From contig NZ_CP089096.1 of assembly GCF_021172165.1 (NCBI RefSeq), forward strand, positions 2,108,001 through 2,172,000: DNA of 64,000 bases, in the 5' to 3' direction. How positions within the stretch are numbered: position 1 is the stretch's first letter; each line of letters opens with the position of its first letter. A model generated the notes under the pieces. The model was not told the origin of the DNA and ran no database searches. It worked only from the letters and a program-made list of their open reading frames with translations. Of this stretch, positions 28,070 to 38,760 are shown piece after piece. Made by a program: the position numbers and the translations under genes. The stretch comes from Flavobacterium channae. GTDB taxonomy: Bacteria; Bacteroidota; Bacteroidia; Flavobacteriales; Flavobacteriaceae.

Positions 28070-29431
28070 TTATTTAATCGAATTGATAATATCGTGTTTT
28101 GTAATAATGTGGTGTTTTCCATTTCCTAAATCAATCAAAACAGCTTGATTTTCTTTAGTAATTAATCTTGAAACATCTTCAATTGGAGTTCCTAATTTTA
28201 CAATTGGGAAAGGTTTACCCATAACTTCTCTAATTGGTCTTTCAGCTGTATTTTTATCTGTAATATAACTTTGGAATAAATCAGACTCATCAACAGAACC
28301 TACAAATCCGTTTACATCAATTACTGGAATTTGAGAAATTTTATATTTTCTCATTCTTTCAATTGCATGCGAAACCAATTCTTCAGTACGAACCACAACT
28401 AAAGGTTTATCGATATGCTCTTTGATTAAATCTTCTGCTTTTGTAACTTCTTCTTCTAAGAAGCCTCTTTCTCTCATCCAATCATCATTAAACATCTTTC
28501 CAACATAACGGCTTCCAGAATCGTGAAATAAGACCACAACAACATCATTTGGACCAAAATGCTCTTTCAACTGAATTAAGCCCTTTACAGCAGCTCCTGC
28601 AGAGTTCCCAACAAAAATCCCTTCTTCTAAAGCTATTTTTCGAGTATAAACTGCTGCATCTTTATCAGTAACCTTTGTAAAACCATCAATTAATGAAAAG
28701 TCAACATTCTTAGGTAAAATATCTTCTCCAATACCTTCTGTGATGTAAGAATAGATTTCGTTCTCATCAAAAATTCCAGTTTCGTGGTATTTTTTGAAAA
28801 CCGAACCATAAGTATCTACACCCCAAATTTTGATATTAGGATTTTTCTCTTTTAAATATTTTGCAACTCCTGAAATAGTTCCTCCTGTTCCAACACCTAC
28901 AACAAAATGCGTAATTTTACCTTCTGTTTGTTCCCAAATTTCAGGACCAGTTTGTTCATAATGCGCAACAGCATTACTTGGATTATCGTATTGGTTTACA
29001 TACCAAGAATTAGGAATTTCTTCTCCCAATTTTTTTGAAACCGAATAATACGAACGAGGATCTGTAGGTTCAACATCTGTTGGACAAACAATAACTTTAG
29101 CACCAACAGCACGAAGAATATCCGACTTTTCTTTAGATTGTTTATCAGAAATAACAAAAATACATTTATAACCTTTAACAATTGCTGCTAAAGCCAAACC
29201 CATTCCGGTATTTCCTGAAGTTCCTTCGATAATTGTTCCTCCTGGTTTTAAACGACCATCTGCTTCTGCATCTTCAATCATTTTAACAGCCATTCTATCT
29301 TTAACAGAATTTCCTGGATTAAAAGTCTCCACTTTAGCCAAAACCAAAGCATCAACTTCTGAAGTAATTTTATTCAATTTAACTAATGGTGTATTCCCAA
29401 TAGTTTCTAATATATTTTTAGCGTATTTCAT
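28070..29431 (-). CDS. Cystathionine beta-synthase (PLP enzyme with CBS pair)
   Basis: A 453-residue fold-type II PLP enzyme. NPGNSVKDR contains the PLP Lys44, EGTSGNTGMGLAL is the Asn/phosphate loop and GVGTGGTISGVAKYL the Gly loop. Residues from about 340 form a pair of CBS domains that in other members sense S-adenosylmethionine. It joins serine (or O-acetylserine) with homocysteine to make cystathionine; a cysteine synthase activity is possible. A TATCTTTG -7 element lies just upstream (29460-29453) without a good -33. The gene shares a terminator with the convergent PNGase-like gene. Confidence 0.9.
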   Translation of the reverse strand: MKYAKNILETIGNTPLVKLNKITSEVDALVLAKVETFNPGNSVKDRMAVKMIEDAEADGRLKPGGTIIEGTSGNTGMGLALAAIVKGYKCIFVISDKQSKEKSDILRAVGAKVIVCPTDVEPTDPRSYYSVSKKLGEEIPNSWYVNQYDNPSNAVAHYEQTGPEIWEQTEGKITHFVVGVGTGGTISGVAKYLKEKNPNIKIWGVDTYGSVFKKYHETGIFDENEIYSYITEGIGEDILPKNVDFSLIDGFTKVTDKDAAVYTRKIALEEGIFVGNSAGAAVKGLIQLKEHFGPNDVVVVLFHDSGSRYVGKMFNDDWMRERGFLEEEVTKAEDLIKEHIDKPLVVVRTEELVSHAIERMRKYKISQIPVIDVNGFVGSVDESDLFQSYITDKNTAERPIREVMGKPFPIVKLGTPIEDVSRLITKENQAVLIDLGNGKHHIITKHDIINSIK

Positions 29432-29520
29432 TTCTTAATTTGAATTATTGTGCAAAGATAGTGTGAATTTTGCAAATAAAAAATCAAACAAAAATGTTTA
29501 AAAAAGTTAAATCTGTAAGG

Positions 29521-31464
29521 TTATTTGAAAAAGTTCCAAACCAATCCAAAACGAATCATAAAATCACGGTAAGGATAATTTGGAGCTGAATAAAAATCAT
29601 AACCTGTCCAAGCCGAATTAAAGTGTTCTGCCTTTAAGAAGATTCTGGTTTGTCTAACTCTAGCATTAACAAAGAAATCAAACATTGGAAAACCTCCAAT
29701 TTTAGATTCATTTTGCACATAGAATTCGCCAAGTAATGGATTATAATCGTTAGCGTAGTATTCTGTAAAATATTGGAATGTAACACCTGTTTGTAGCAAC
29801 ATCGCTTTTTTAAACACATGTCCAGTAAAATACAAAGTGTTTCTAGTTACAATTTTTGGTACATTTAACACTTCATCTGATTGTTCAACTTGTTGATATA
29901 AAACCGTATTATCTAATGCAAATTTCCAAAACTTAATTTCTTTATTTGCTTTAACCGAAAAATAATTAATAGTCTTATCATACTGTTGTGGTTTTACTGT
30001 TAACTGAGTGATATCATTTGTTAAATTATCAAAATACAAATAATCGTCTAAAACCTTATACGTTGCATTTATATTTAACCATTTTGTAAGTGCTGAAAAC
30101 TGAAATTGGTTTAATTTTTCGTTCTTAAAATTATTTGACCAATTGTAATCTACATAACCACTTTGATATAAATTGTAGTTTAGATTTGGTAAACTATTTA
30201 ACTTTTGATATTTAAATTCAAATTTATAATCATCATTTATTTTATAATTTCCACTTGCTTCAATATTTGAAATTGATTGATTAGAGATTGATTGCGAAAC
30301 ATGTAACCTCACATTCACCTTATTAATTAAATAGGAATAATTACCTCCTAAATTATTGATTCTATCAGAAATAGAATTAGGGACTACAATATCACCTGCA
30401 GAATCATAAACAACTCTATCGTAATAATAATTATATTTATTATCATCAATGAAAAACTCTAAATCACCATAAGACTTCGTCTTATAAGCAACTCCTAATT
30501 TATTATAAAAATGATTATATCTGGTTTTGTTATTAATTTTATTAGTAAATCTATCACCAAATCTATCACTTGGAGTATCTTGAGTAAATTCAAAAAATTT
30601 ATATTCTTGATTAAATTGATGTATAAAAACCAAACTATTTGGATTCTCTTTATTTAGTTTAAACGAATGATCTAGAAAAAAACGATTTCCTTTTAAAAGC
30701 GAAGTTGCATTAGTAAAATAAACTTTAATACGATCTCTTTCATCAAAAGGATCTTCACTTGATTCAAATTCACTTAAATTAACAATCCCTCCATTTTCTT
30801 GATTGGAAATATCCTGACCTGTAAAATGAGCATTTAAAAAATATCGCTTATCTTTTGTAAAATAACTTGATGTAAATCTAAAATTACCAGAACTCGTTAA
30901 GTTATTTACATATTTACCAAGAGAACGCAAACCGCGATAGGCAATAGAAAAATTAAGGTTAGGTTTTGTATTAACTGTTAGAAAAGCATCCAATGTTTGT
31001 CCTTGCTCCATAACAGTTTTAAAATATAAATCTGTTAAAGGGGTAGGAACGGAATAATATTTTATTTCATCAACTTCTAAATAGTTAAAATGTTTTGCTC
31101 TAAAACCAAAATTCGGAAAAGCAGTTTTAGGATTTAGACCAAAATCAAGAGTGTTATAAGTGTGACCTTCGTTTGAAAAAGGCATTAAACCAAATATATC
31201 TTTACGAAGTAAATTATATTTATACTCACTCTGAATAGTTAACGAAGTGTCTACATAAGTGGTATCTTTTTGTAAAGTGTATATTTTGTATAAATCTATT
31301 GGTGCTTTGGCGGTTACATCACGATTCTTATTAAATTTAGCAATAGTATCATTAGGATCGGAAGAATTATTAGGCAATTTACCAATACTACCATCTACAC
31401 TTCTAATTTGAGCATTAGAAATAAAAGACAAGAAGAGAAAACAAGTAAAAATTAAAAATCTCAT
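29521..31464 (-). CDS. Putative porin (outer-membrane beta-barrel)
   Basis: A 647-residue protein with a signal peptide (MRFLIFTCFLFLSFISNAQ). The mature part is built of alternating aromatic strands and turns and ends in Phe (GLVWNFFK), the pattern of an outer-membrane barrel. It matches the Bacteroidota putative porin family by overall layout, including the RKDIFGLMPFSNEGHTYN region and the KHFNYLEVDEIKYY segment near the N-terminus. The substrate is unknown. A TACATTTG -7 element lies at 31490-31483. Confidence 0.82.
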   Translation of the reverse strand: MRFLIFTCFLFLSFISNAQIRSVDGSIGKLPNNSSDPNDTIAKFNKNRDVTAKAPIDLYKIYTLQKDTTYVDTSLTIQSEYKYNLLRKDIFGLMPFSNEGHTYNTLDFGLNPKTAFPNFGFRAKHFNYLEVDEIKYYSVPTPLTDLYFKTVMEQGQTLDAFLTVNTKPNLNFSIAYRGLRSLGKYVNNLTSSGNFRFTSSYFTKDKRYFLNAHFTGQDISNQENGGIVNLSEFESSEDPFDERDRIKVYFTNATSLLKGNRFFLDHSFKLNKENPNSLVFIHQFNQEYKFFEFTQDTPSDRFGDRFTNKINNKTRYNHFYNKLGVAYKTKSYGDLEFFIDDNKYNYYYDRVVYDSAGDIVVPNSISDRINNLGGNYSYLINKVNVRLHVSQSISNQSISNIEASGNYKINDDYKFEFKYQKLNSLPNLNYNLYQSGYVDYNWSNNFKNEKLNQFQFSALTKWLNINATYKVLDDYLYFDNLTNDITQLTVKPQQYDKTINYFSVKANKEIKFWKFALDNTVLYQQVEQSDEVLNVPKIVTRNTLYFTGHVFKKAMLLQTGVTFQYFTEYYANDYNPLLGEFYVQNESKIGGFPMFDFFVNARVRQTRIFLKAEHFNSAWTGYDFYSAPNYPYRDFMIRFGLVWNFFK

Positions 31465-31535
31465 TGCATATTTTGATTAAGGCAAATGTAAGGAGTTTTT
31501 TATGAATTAAGAAGAATTAGCAAAAATCTAAAAAT

Positions 31536-31565
31536 AAAAAAACCGAAACTAAAAAGTTTCGGTTT
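31536..31565 (-). terminator. Terminator of the susC-susD-lipoprotein operon
   Basis: On the minus strand AAACCGAAAC-TTTTTA-GTTTCGGTTTTTTTA forms a stem with a T-run, 22 bases after the lipoprotein stop. Confidence 0.88.
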
Positions 31566-31587
31566 AATATTTAAAGTAAATTACAGA

Positions 31588-32409
31588 CTATTGAATAGTG
31601 AATGTGTGTTCTGAAAAAGAACCAAAATTACCTCCACCAGTAAATAAAACAGCACCATTATTTAAGTTGTTTCCAGAGAAAGATCCAGAAACCGTAGCAC
31701 TAGTATACATACCATCTCCATAATCATCATAGATTACAAAAGTATATTCACCAGGAGCTAAACATTTTACAACTGAGAAAGTACTTCTATCAGCAAATCC
31801 TAAAGCTGCGTAACCTGTAATTGCACCACCAGTAATACCACCAGAATCAATCACATTAAAATCAGCATCATATAATTCCCAAGCAGTTTCTTCTGGATAA
31901 TTATCAAAAGTAATTGATAATCTAGCTCTAACAGAAGCACATGGTCTATATAAATTAAATGTTGACTTTGCAGTACCAACACCAGTTAATACCCCATTAG
32001 AATATGTACCATAAGTAGTAGAATGATTAACTCCTTCAGCAGTTTCTAAGTAAACTACTATTTTGTTACCATCAACTAAACTATTTCCAACAATAGTTAC
32101 ATCATAAGTACCTTCTTTTGATCCAGCAGGAATAGTTACAGTAGCAGGTACTGAATAATTAGCTGCTCCGTGAGTAGTTGAAGGATCAACCATTAAATTA
32201 AAAGTTCTATCTTCACCAGTTGCTTCAGAAGCTAAAATACGTCCTTCAACAACAACAGTTTCACCATCAGCAATCTCAACAGTTTGATAATTCTCTAATC
32301 CTACAAAATTAGATGCTGAATTATCTCCTGAATTATCATCTTCACAACTCATCATTGTCAAAGACAATGCTACAGCTGAATAAAATGCAATTGATTTAAT
32401 TAATTTCAT
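31588..32409 (-). CDS. Surface lipoprotein of the SusCD operon
   Basis: A 273-residue protein with a lipobox (MMSC, Cys22) followed by EDD, an acidic start often seen on surface-exposed Bacteroidota lipoproteins. The segment VEGRILASEATGEDRTFNLMV to VDGNKIVVYLETAEGV resembles a Calx-beta/DUF4843-type domain, and the C-terminal part contains YEFVIYDDYGDGMYT-like text (TFVIYDDYGDGMYT), a short Gly/Asp motif. It is probably the ligand-binding accessory protein (SusE/F-like position) of the upstream susCD pair. The ligand is unknown. Confidence 0.75.
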   Translation of the reverse strand: MKLIKSIAFYSAVALSLTMMSCEDDNSGDNSASNFVGLENYQTVEIADGETVVVEGRILASEATGEDRTFNLMVDPSTTHGAANYSVPATVTIPAGSKEGTYDVTIVGNSLVDGNKIVVYLETAEGVNHSTTYGTYSNGVLTGVGTAKSTFNLYRPCASVRARLSITFDNYPEETAWELYDADFNVIDSGGITGGAITGYAALGFADRSTFSVVKCLAPGEYTFVIYDDYGDGMYTSATVSGSFSGNNLNNGAVLFTGGGNFGSFSEHTFTIQ

Positions 32410-32425
32410 AATTTTTATTTTAAAA

Positions 32426-33925
32426 TTAGTTTTGACCAGTTATTTGAGAATTATTATCCATTTCCAACTGTGGAATTTGGAATGACATTTCATCAGAATC
32501 ATATAAGAAAGATTGACCTGCACGGAAAACGTGGTTAGTACCTCTAGTTACAGTAGCTTGATTACGTTTCATAGCTAAGTAACTTTTACCTTCACCCCAT
32601 AATTCAATTCTAGTTTGACGGTAAATTGCTTCTCTAAGAGCAGCACCTGTTAATGGATCAACATAAGCATCAGCATTTGCTGAACCACCTAAACGACTAG
32701 CCAACAACTCTTTTAATCTTGCTTTAGCAGCAGCTTCATTACCAGATTTAGCAGCAGCTTCAGCACTTAATAAATAAAACTCATCAACACGCATAAAAAT
32801 CAAATCGGTAGTTATAACTTGTTGACCACCTACAACACGATCAGGAGAGAAGAACTTATTAATTGGCATACGAATAGATGTACCAGATGTACCAAATTGA
32901 GATCTTCTAACATCATTAGCAGGGATTAAAGCTAATAATCCGTTATCGATAGTTTTTCTATCTCCAGCCCATTGGTAACTATAAGTAAAATAATCCATTT
33001 GTCCCCACCAATCTAATAACTGATGACCTAAATCTAAAGTTAAATCATAACCCCACATCCAAGATTCAGTATTAACATCATTAAATCCTGAACCAGAACC
33101 AGGGAATGCTAATTGTCCTGTTGTAGTCATAGAATAAGCTCCAGAAGAAATAATTTCATCTGATAAAGTTTTAGCATCAGTATAATTCCCCATAGCAGCA
33201 TAGGTATATGCCAACAAACCTTTAGCAACGTGCTGACTAATTTGTTGTTTGCTAGAAGGTGTAAAATCACTTAAAAACTGAACTGACTGTGTTAAGTCAC
33301 TTATAATCAAATCATAGATTTGAGAAGCAGGAACCTTAGCATAAGATATATTTGCATCATTACCATCATTATAAGGTAAGATAGCTTGAGAAGGATCATA
33401 AGCTCTTTGGAAAATTTGAGCTAAATAAAAATATGCATAAGCACGATAAGCTTTTGCTTGTGCATAAATATGACGAGCTTCAGAAGTTGTTGGTGCAGCA
33501 TCGTTACCACCAAAACTATTAATAACATTATTAGATAAAGCAATAACCTTATAATAAAATCTCCAGATAATACTATTCTCCTCACGAGAAAAGTCTACTG
33601 TAGATACAAGGTTAGCCGTATCTCTATACCAACCATAAGAATTAGCTGATAAAGCCATATCACCAGATAAGATATCTAACCAAATATCAACACCTTTTTG
33701 TCCTAAATCATAATGTCTTGTTCCTGTGATACCAGCAGGCTCAATTAACAAACTACCAATCCCGTTAAGACTACCTTCCAACAAAGCTGGATTTAAATTT
33801 GCATTGGCTGCAATATCTTCACTAGTAACAACATTAGTATTTCTTACTGGATCTAAGAAATCTTCACTACATCCAACCGAAATGATTGAAGCAGCTACTA
33901 ATAAATAAATTAAACTTTTTTTCAT
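32426..33925 (-). CDS. SusD/RagB-family surface lipoprotein
   Basis: A 499-residue lipoprotein with lipobox SVGC (Cys19) then SEDFLDP. The TPR-rich fold is recognisable from AQAKAYRAYAYFYLAQIFQ, HVAKGLLAYTYAAMGNY and the C-terminal LREAIYRQTRIELWGEGKSYLAMKR block. SusD proteins form the lid on a SusC channel and bind its substrate at the cell surface. It follows susC by 12 bases, so the two are cotranscribed. No glycoside hydrolase or regulator is nearby to reveal the substrate. Confidence 0.93.
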   Translation of the reverse strand: MKKSLIYLLVAASIISVGCSEDFLDPVRNTNVVTSEDIAANANLNPALLEGSLNGIGSLLIEPAGITGTRHYDLGQKGVDIWLDILSGDMALSANSYGWYRDTANLVSTVDFSREENSIIWRFYYKVIALSNNVINSFGGNDAAPTTSEARHIYAQAKAYRAYAYFYLAQIFQRAYDPSQAILPYNDGNDANISYAKVPASQIYDLIISDLTQSVQFLSDFTPSSKQQISQHVAKGLLAYTYAAMGNYTDAKTLSDEIISSGAYSMTTTGQLAFPGSGSGFNDVNTESWMWGYDLTLDLGHQLLDWWGQMDYFTYSYQWAGDRKTIDNGLLALIPANDVRRSQFGTSGTSIRMPINKFFSPDRVVGGQQVITTDLIFMRVDEFYLLSAEAAAKSGNEAAAKARLKELLASRLGGSANADAYVDPLTGAALREAIYRQTRIELWGEGKSYLAMKRNQATVTRGTNHVFRAGQSFLYDSDEMSFQIPQLEMDNNSQITGQN

Positions 33926-33937
33926 ATTTCAATTTTT

Positions 33938-36900
33938 TTAGAATTCAATTTTAGTACCAAAACTAAATGTAGTCATTGGCATATAAATACCAGAGTTTGA
34001 AGAGTTTATTAAAGTCTGTGGATTTAATCCATCTCTTTTACTAAACATTAACAAATTGTCTCCAGATAAAAATAAATTAAATTTAGATAAATGTAATTTT
34101 TGTAAGTAACTAGATGGGATATTATAACCTAATCTAACATTATTTAAAGATAAATAATCCGCTTTTGTTAAGAAACGAGAAGAAGCAGAATTAAATTGAA
34201 CATCTGTACTTACACCTGTTGTTAATCTAGGAACATCTGTTACATCACCATATTGCTTCCATGCATTGTGAATGTCTCTATGCCAGTTGTTAGCCCCTAA
34301 TAAACCACTATTACTCATTAATGTAGCATAACCATTATCGTATACATAACCACCAATGCTATAACCAACTTGAGCAGTTAAATCAAAGTTTTTATATGAA
34401 GTATTCAAACGGAATGAACCTCTAACATCAGGAATAGCAGATTTACCAGTATATTTTTGAGTAGCTTGAGCATAAGCAGTAGTAGTTGTTTTTCTTACAT
34501 TAGCATCAGGATTTTGACTCATATAAATCGTCATACTACCAATTGGCGCATCAGCATTATCAAAAACACCATTATCATTTAAATCATCATAATATAAATT
34601 CCACATAGCAGAACCAGTAGCAGGATCTACACCAGCCCACTCACGCAAATACCAATCATATAAAGAATGACCTTCAGATAATCTACCATCTAAAACTTTA
34701 GGCTCTCCTGTTGCAGGATCTATAGGCATTTCTGTAATCTTATTTGTTAAGATTTCACCATTTACACCAACCGATAATTTAAAACCACCTGCAGATTTAG
34801 CTTTTATTAAATGCCCCATTACATCAAACTCAACACCACTATTTTGTAATTTACCATCATTAATTTGTTGATTAGTATAACCTAAGAAAGGAGGTAATGT
34901 CTGAGTAAAAAATAAATTTTCGGTATTTTTAACATAATAGTCAACATTAACATCTAAAGTTTCATTAAACCAAGTTGACTCAATACCAAACTGAGCAATT
35001 TTAGACGTTTCCCAAGTCAAATTAGGATTAGCTAAAGTTGAACTTTCAGTGAATGAGTAATCTCCACCAGGCGTTTGATTTATAGATGATAATTGCCAAC
35101 CATATTGTAAACTAGTACCTTGATCACCAATTAAACCATAACTAGCTTTTAACTTTAAAAAGTCAATAAAACTTAATTTAGACATAAAGTCCTCTTTAGA
35201 CACAATCCAACCTAAACCAGCAGAACCAAATGTTCCCCATTTATTATTAATAAAACGAGAAGAACCATCTCTTCTTACTGATCCCGTTAAGAAATACTTT
35301 TGATTGTAATTATAATTTAACTGACCAAAATAACTATCTAAAGTCCATCTTTGAGAATAAGAAGTAGCTCTACCATAAGGAGTTGTATATTGAGCCAAAT
35401 CTAAAGTATTAGGCATAATAGCTCTAGTAGCAGCAGCGTTAAAATCTTTAAACAAATTTGAAGTTGACTCATGAGCAGCAAAAACTTCTAAATTATGAGA
35501 TCCAAAAGATTTATTAAAACGCAATAATTGTAAGAAATTTTGATTTACCGTAGAACTTTCATCTTTTGACAAAAATCCAAAATTTGCAGCCCATCCTCCG
35601 TAATAAGGATTATTTCTAGTAGCGCCATCAAACTGTTGATATTGTCCACTATAACGAGTTTCAAAACTTAAATTTTTAGTTAAATCAACTCCGATATTAA
35701 AGTTACCTAAAATTGTATTAGCATCAGTTTGAGACAAATCATATTGAGCATCAGCTATACCATTTGTAGCAGTCCAAGCTCTACGAGAGTAATCACTTCC
35801 GTAATCATATTGTACACCACCAAAAATCGGATCAGCAACTAAATTACCAGCAGCATCTCTTAAATACACATCATAAATAGCAGGAGTAGTATTTGTTAAT
35901 GCAAATATATTTCCAGAAGAACCAGAACTACCTTCATCACTTGAAGAATTTGTATATCTAGCCCCTGTATAAGCCATATTAGCACCAATTTTCAACCATT
36001 CTTTAGGCTTGTGTTCTAAATTAATTCTAGCTGTATAACGCTTATAATTTGACTTAATTGTATAACCTTGATCATCCAAATAACCAAAAGATGTAGAATA
36101 ACGCGTAGAACCATCTCCACCACTAAACTGAACATTAGCCTCGTTTCTTACACCAGTACCAAAAGCCGCATCAGACCATTTAGTTGGATTATATCTTCTA
36201 CTTACACCACTAGCAATTTTCCCTGTAGCTGGATCAATAAGCTGAGAACCTTGAACATTCCATATATTATAGAACTCATTCATTGCAATTCCCGTACCAG
36301 TACTATTATATAAATTTAAATTAGCAAAAGCAGCTGGATCTAAGAACCCTTGAACCATACCTGTAGTCTTTAATTGACTCCAAGAAGTTTCAATATACTC
36401 TTCTGGAGAATCAATAACATCATACTGAGGCAAAGACAATGTATTAATACTAGTTTTAAAATCAACAGCAATAACCGACTTACCAGCTTTACCTTGTTTT
36501 GTAGTAACCAAAATAACCCCATTAGCACCTCTAGAACCATAAATAGAAGTAGCAGCAGCATCTTTTAAAACAGTAATATTTTCAATATCAGCAGGATTAA
36601 TAGCACTGATATCACTACTATAAGGAGCGCCATCTACAACATATAATGGAGATTGATTACCATTAACAGAACCAAATCCACGAATACGAATTGTAGCATC
36701 GCTACCTGGAGCACCAGAACCAGTAATTACATTAACCCCAGCAACCTCACCTCTTAAAGCTTGAGAAATATTTGAAACAGTTTTCGCTTCTAAATTTTCT
36801 TTCGCTACAACAGTCGCCGTACCAGTAAACGCTTCTTTTGTAGTTTTACCATAACCTACAACTACAACATCAACCCCTTCAACAACATCATCTTTTAATG

Positions 36901-37177
36901 CAACGTTGTAAGAACTTGCTGCAGCAATGGTTACTTTAGCCGTCTTCTTACCTGTGTAAGAAATTACTAAAACTTCACCTTGTTTAGCCTTGATAGTATA
37001 ATTACCATCAAAATCTGTAGTAGTACCACGAGTTGTTCCTTCAACAACAACGTTAGCACCTGCAATTGGGCCTAGTTCGTCAGAAACTACACCCGTAACA
37101 GTTTTCTCTTGCGCGAACGAAAACTGCATTGTAAACGCTACTAAAAGCGTAAAAATCCATTTGAACTTCGATCTCAT
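33938..37177 (-). CDS. SusC/RagA-family TonB-linked outer-membrane protein
   Basis: A 1079-residue importer. A signal peptide is followed by a CarboxypepD_reg-like domain (about residues 25-105, TVTGVVSDELGPIAGANVVVEGT), the SusC signature VVVGYGKTTK, a plug domain (about 115-225) containing LYVVDGAPYSSDISAINPADIE, and a C-terminal 22-strand barrel ending TTFSFGTKIEF. No N-terminal STN signalling domain is present, so it is not coupled to an anti-sigma factor. With the SusD lid it makes a TonB-driven pedal-bin importer. The upstream 180 bases show no consensus TAnnTTTG. Confidence 0.95.
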   Translation of the reverse strand: MRSKFKWIFTLLVAFTMQFSFAQEKTVTGVVSDELGPIAGANVVVEGTTRGTTTDFDGNYTIKAKQGEVLVISYTGKKTAKVTIAAASSYNVALKDDVVEGVDVVVVGYGKTTKEAFTGTATVVAKENLEAKTVSNISQALRGEVAGVNVITGSGAPGSDATIRIRGFGSVNGNQSPLYVVDGAPYSSDISAINPADIENITVLKDAAATSIYGSRGANGVILVTTKQGKAGKSVIAVDFKTSINTLSLPQYDVIDSPEEYIETSWSQLKTTGMVQGFLDPAAFANLNLYNSTGTGIAMNEFYNIWNVQGSQLIDPATGKIASGVSRRYNPTKWSDAAFGTGVRNEANVQFSGGDGSTRYSTSFGYLDDQGYTIKSNYKRYTARINLEHKPKEWLKIGANMAYTGARYTNSSSDEGSSGSSGNIFALTNTTPAIYDVYLRDAAGNLVADPIFGGVQYDYGSDYSRRAWTATNGIADAQYDLSQTDANTILGNFNIGVDLTKNLSFETRYSGQYQQFDGATRNNPYYGGWAANFGFLSKDESSTVNQNFLQLLRFNKSFGSHNLEVFAAHESTSNLFKDFNAAATRAIMPNTLDLAQYTTPYGRATSYSQRWTLDSYFGQLNYNYNQKYFLTGSVRRDGSSRFINNKWGTFGSAGLGWIVSKEDFMSKLSFIDFLKLKASYGLIGDQGTSLQYGWQLSSINQTPGGDYSFTESSTLANPNLTWETSKIAQFGIESTWFNETLDVNVDYYVKNTENLFFTQTLPPFLGYTNQQINDGKLQNSGVEFDVMGHLIKAKSAGGFKLSVGVNGEILTNKITEMPIDPATGEPKVLDGRLSEGHSLYDWYLREWAGVDPATGSAMWNLYYDDLNDNGVFDNADAPIGSMTIYMSQNPDANVRKTTTTAYAQATQKYTGKSAIPDVRGSFRLNTSYKNFDLTAQVGYSIGGYVYDNGYATLMSNSGLLGANNWHRDIHNAWKQYGDVTDVPRLTTGVSTDVQFNSASSRFLTKADYLSLNNVRLGYNIPSSYLQKLHLSKFNLFLSGDNLLMFSKRDGLNPQTLINSSNSGIYMPMTTFSFGTKIEF

Positions 37178-37375
37178 ATTAAATTTATTTGAGTTAGTTA
37201 TTCCGCAAACTTCTTAATTATTTCTTAAATAAACAAATAATACTTCGGAATATTACTAATTTATTTTTGTTAAAGTTTTCGTTTTAAAAAAACATTTTAC
37301 GGAAGAATCTCATAGTAAAGATGAAAATTTCGCAAAAAGGTTGCGTCAAAAATTATATTTTTGTCAAAAAAAAGA

Positions 37376-38035
37376 ATGTTAAGTAAAAGTTACAGTAATT
37401 TAATATTGGAATGCGGAACTGACGAAGCCGGAAGAGGCTGTTTAGCTGGTCCAGTAACAGCAGCATCCATAATTTTACCAGAAGAATTTGAAAATGAGCT
37501 CCTTAACGATTCTAAACAATTATCTGAAAAAGCAAGAGAAAAACTAAAACCTATAATTGAAGAAGTAGCAGTTTCTTTTTCAGTAACAAACCTTTACCCA
37601 ATTGAAATTGACGAAATTAATATTTTAAACGCTTCAATGAAGGCCATGCAAGAATGTGTTTTAAAATTAAATCCGAAACCTGAATATATTATAGTAGATG
37701 GAAATAGACCTCTTTATGGAAAACTAGGCTTAAAACAAAAATCTGGAAAAATTTTCACTACTGAGGAAATCGAATATTTAAAATCAATCCCAAATACGAG
37801 TATTATAAAAGGAGACAGTAAATATCTTAGCATAGCAGCCGCTTCAGTTTTAGCAAAAACATATCGTGATGAATATATGGATAAAATTCACGAAGAATTC
37901 CCAATGTACAATTGGAAGAAAAACAAAGGTTATCCTACAACTGAACACAGAGATGCCATAAAAAAATATGGCCCTTGTAAATACCACAGAATGAGTTTTC
38001 GATTATTACCCGAGCAACTCACTCTAGAATTTTAA
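37376..38035 (+). CDS. rnhB: Ribonuclease HII
   Basis: A 219-residue RNase HII that removes ribonucleotides from DNA. Catalytic Asp16 and Glu17 lie in GTDEAGRG, and Asp108 in IIVDGN; the [12 protein letters not shown] segment and the C-terminal [11 protein letters not shown] block are typical. The ATG at 37376 was chosen over a TTG at 37361 because that TTG lies inside a TATTTTTG -7-like element (37356-37363), which would make it part of the promoter. It is divergent from susC and convergent with lipB. Confidence 0.93.
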   Translation: MLSKSYSNLILECGTDEAGRGCLAGPVTAASIILPEEFENELLNDSKQLSEKAREKLKPIIEEVAVSFSVTNLYPIEIDEINILNASMKAMQECVLKLNPKPEYIIVDGNRPLYGKLGLKQKSGKIFTTEEIEYLKSIPNTSIIKGDSKYLSIAAASVLAKTYRDEYMDKIHEEFPMYNWKKNKGYPTTEHRDAIKKYGPCKYHRMSFRLLPEQLTLEF

Positions 38036-38055
38036 TACCCATCGTTTTTTAAATT

Positions 38056-38760
38056 TTATTCAGCCGAAATTATTTGGGCTTCAAATAAATTTTGAAAATG
38101 TTTAAGAATTTTTTCTTTTACTTCTTGCTCGTCTACATACCTATTTAATTCGGCATGCATTGAAGTTACTGCTTTGCCTTTAATTCCACATGGTATAATA
38201 TTATCAAAATATCCTAAATCTGCATTTACATTTAATGCAAAACCATGCATCGTTACCCAGCGAGAAGCACGAACTCCCATGGCACAAATTTTTCTAGCAA
38301 ATGGTGTACCCACATCAAACCACACACCTGTTTCTCCCTCGCTCCTTGTTCCTTTCAATCCATATTCTGCTAAAGTCAAAATAATAGACTCTTCAAGCAA
38401 GCGTAGATATTTATGTATATCTGTAAAGAAGTTCTCTAAATCTAAAATTGGATATCCTACAATTTGGCCAGGGCCATGATAAGTTATATCACCTCCTCTA
38501 TTAATTTTGTAAAAAGTCGCCCCCTTTGATTCTAGCTGTTTTTCAGAAAGCAGTAAATTTGAAATATCACCACTTTTACCAAGAGTATAAACATGAGGAT
38601 GTTCAACATATAAAAAATAATTAGGAGTTGGCAAATTTGACTCCTCTCTCCTATTACTTACTTTTATATCGACTATTTCCTTGAACAATTGTTCTTGATA
38701 ATCCCAAGTATCTTTATAGTCTTTATTACCTAAATCTTGTAAAATTACTTTCTTATTCAT
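38056..38760 (-). CDS. lipB: Octanoyl-[acyl carrier protein]-protein N-octanoyltransferase
   Basis: A 234-residue LipB that transfers octanoate from ACP to lipoyl domains. The RGGDITYHGPGQIVGYPIL block, KICAMGVR (Lys157) and IIPCGIKGKAVTS (Cys191) carry the substrate-site and catalytic pair. The ATG overlaps the stop of the upstream lipoprotein gene by one base (TAATG), so translation may be coupled. No lipA is adjacent. Confidence 0.95.
   Translation of the reverse strand: MNKKVILQDLGNKDYKDTWDYQEQLFKEIVDIKVSNRREESNLPTPNYFLYVEHPHVYTLGKSGDISNLLLSEKQLESKGATFYKINRGGDITYHGPGQIVGYPILDLENFFTDIHKYLRLLEESIILTLAEYGLKGTRSEGETGVWFDVGTPFARKICAMGVRASRWVTMHGFALNVNADLGYFDNIIPCGIKGKAVTSMHAELNRYVDEQEVKEKILKHFQNLFEAQIISAE

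Noticed and set aside
37361-37375. TTG start for rnhB
   Set aside because: The TTG forms part of a TATTTTTG -7-like element, and the ATG at 37376 fits the family length.
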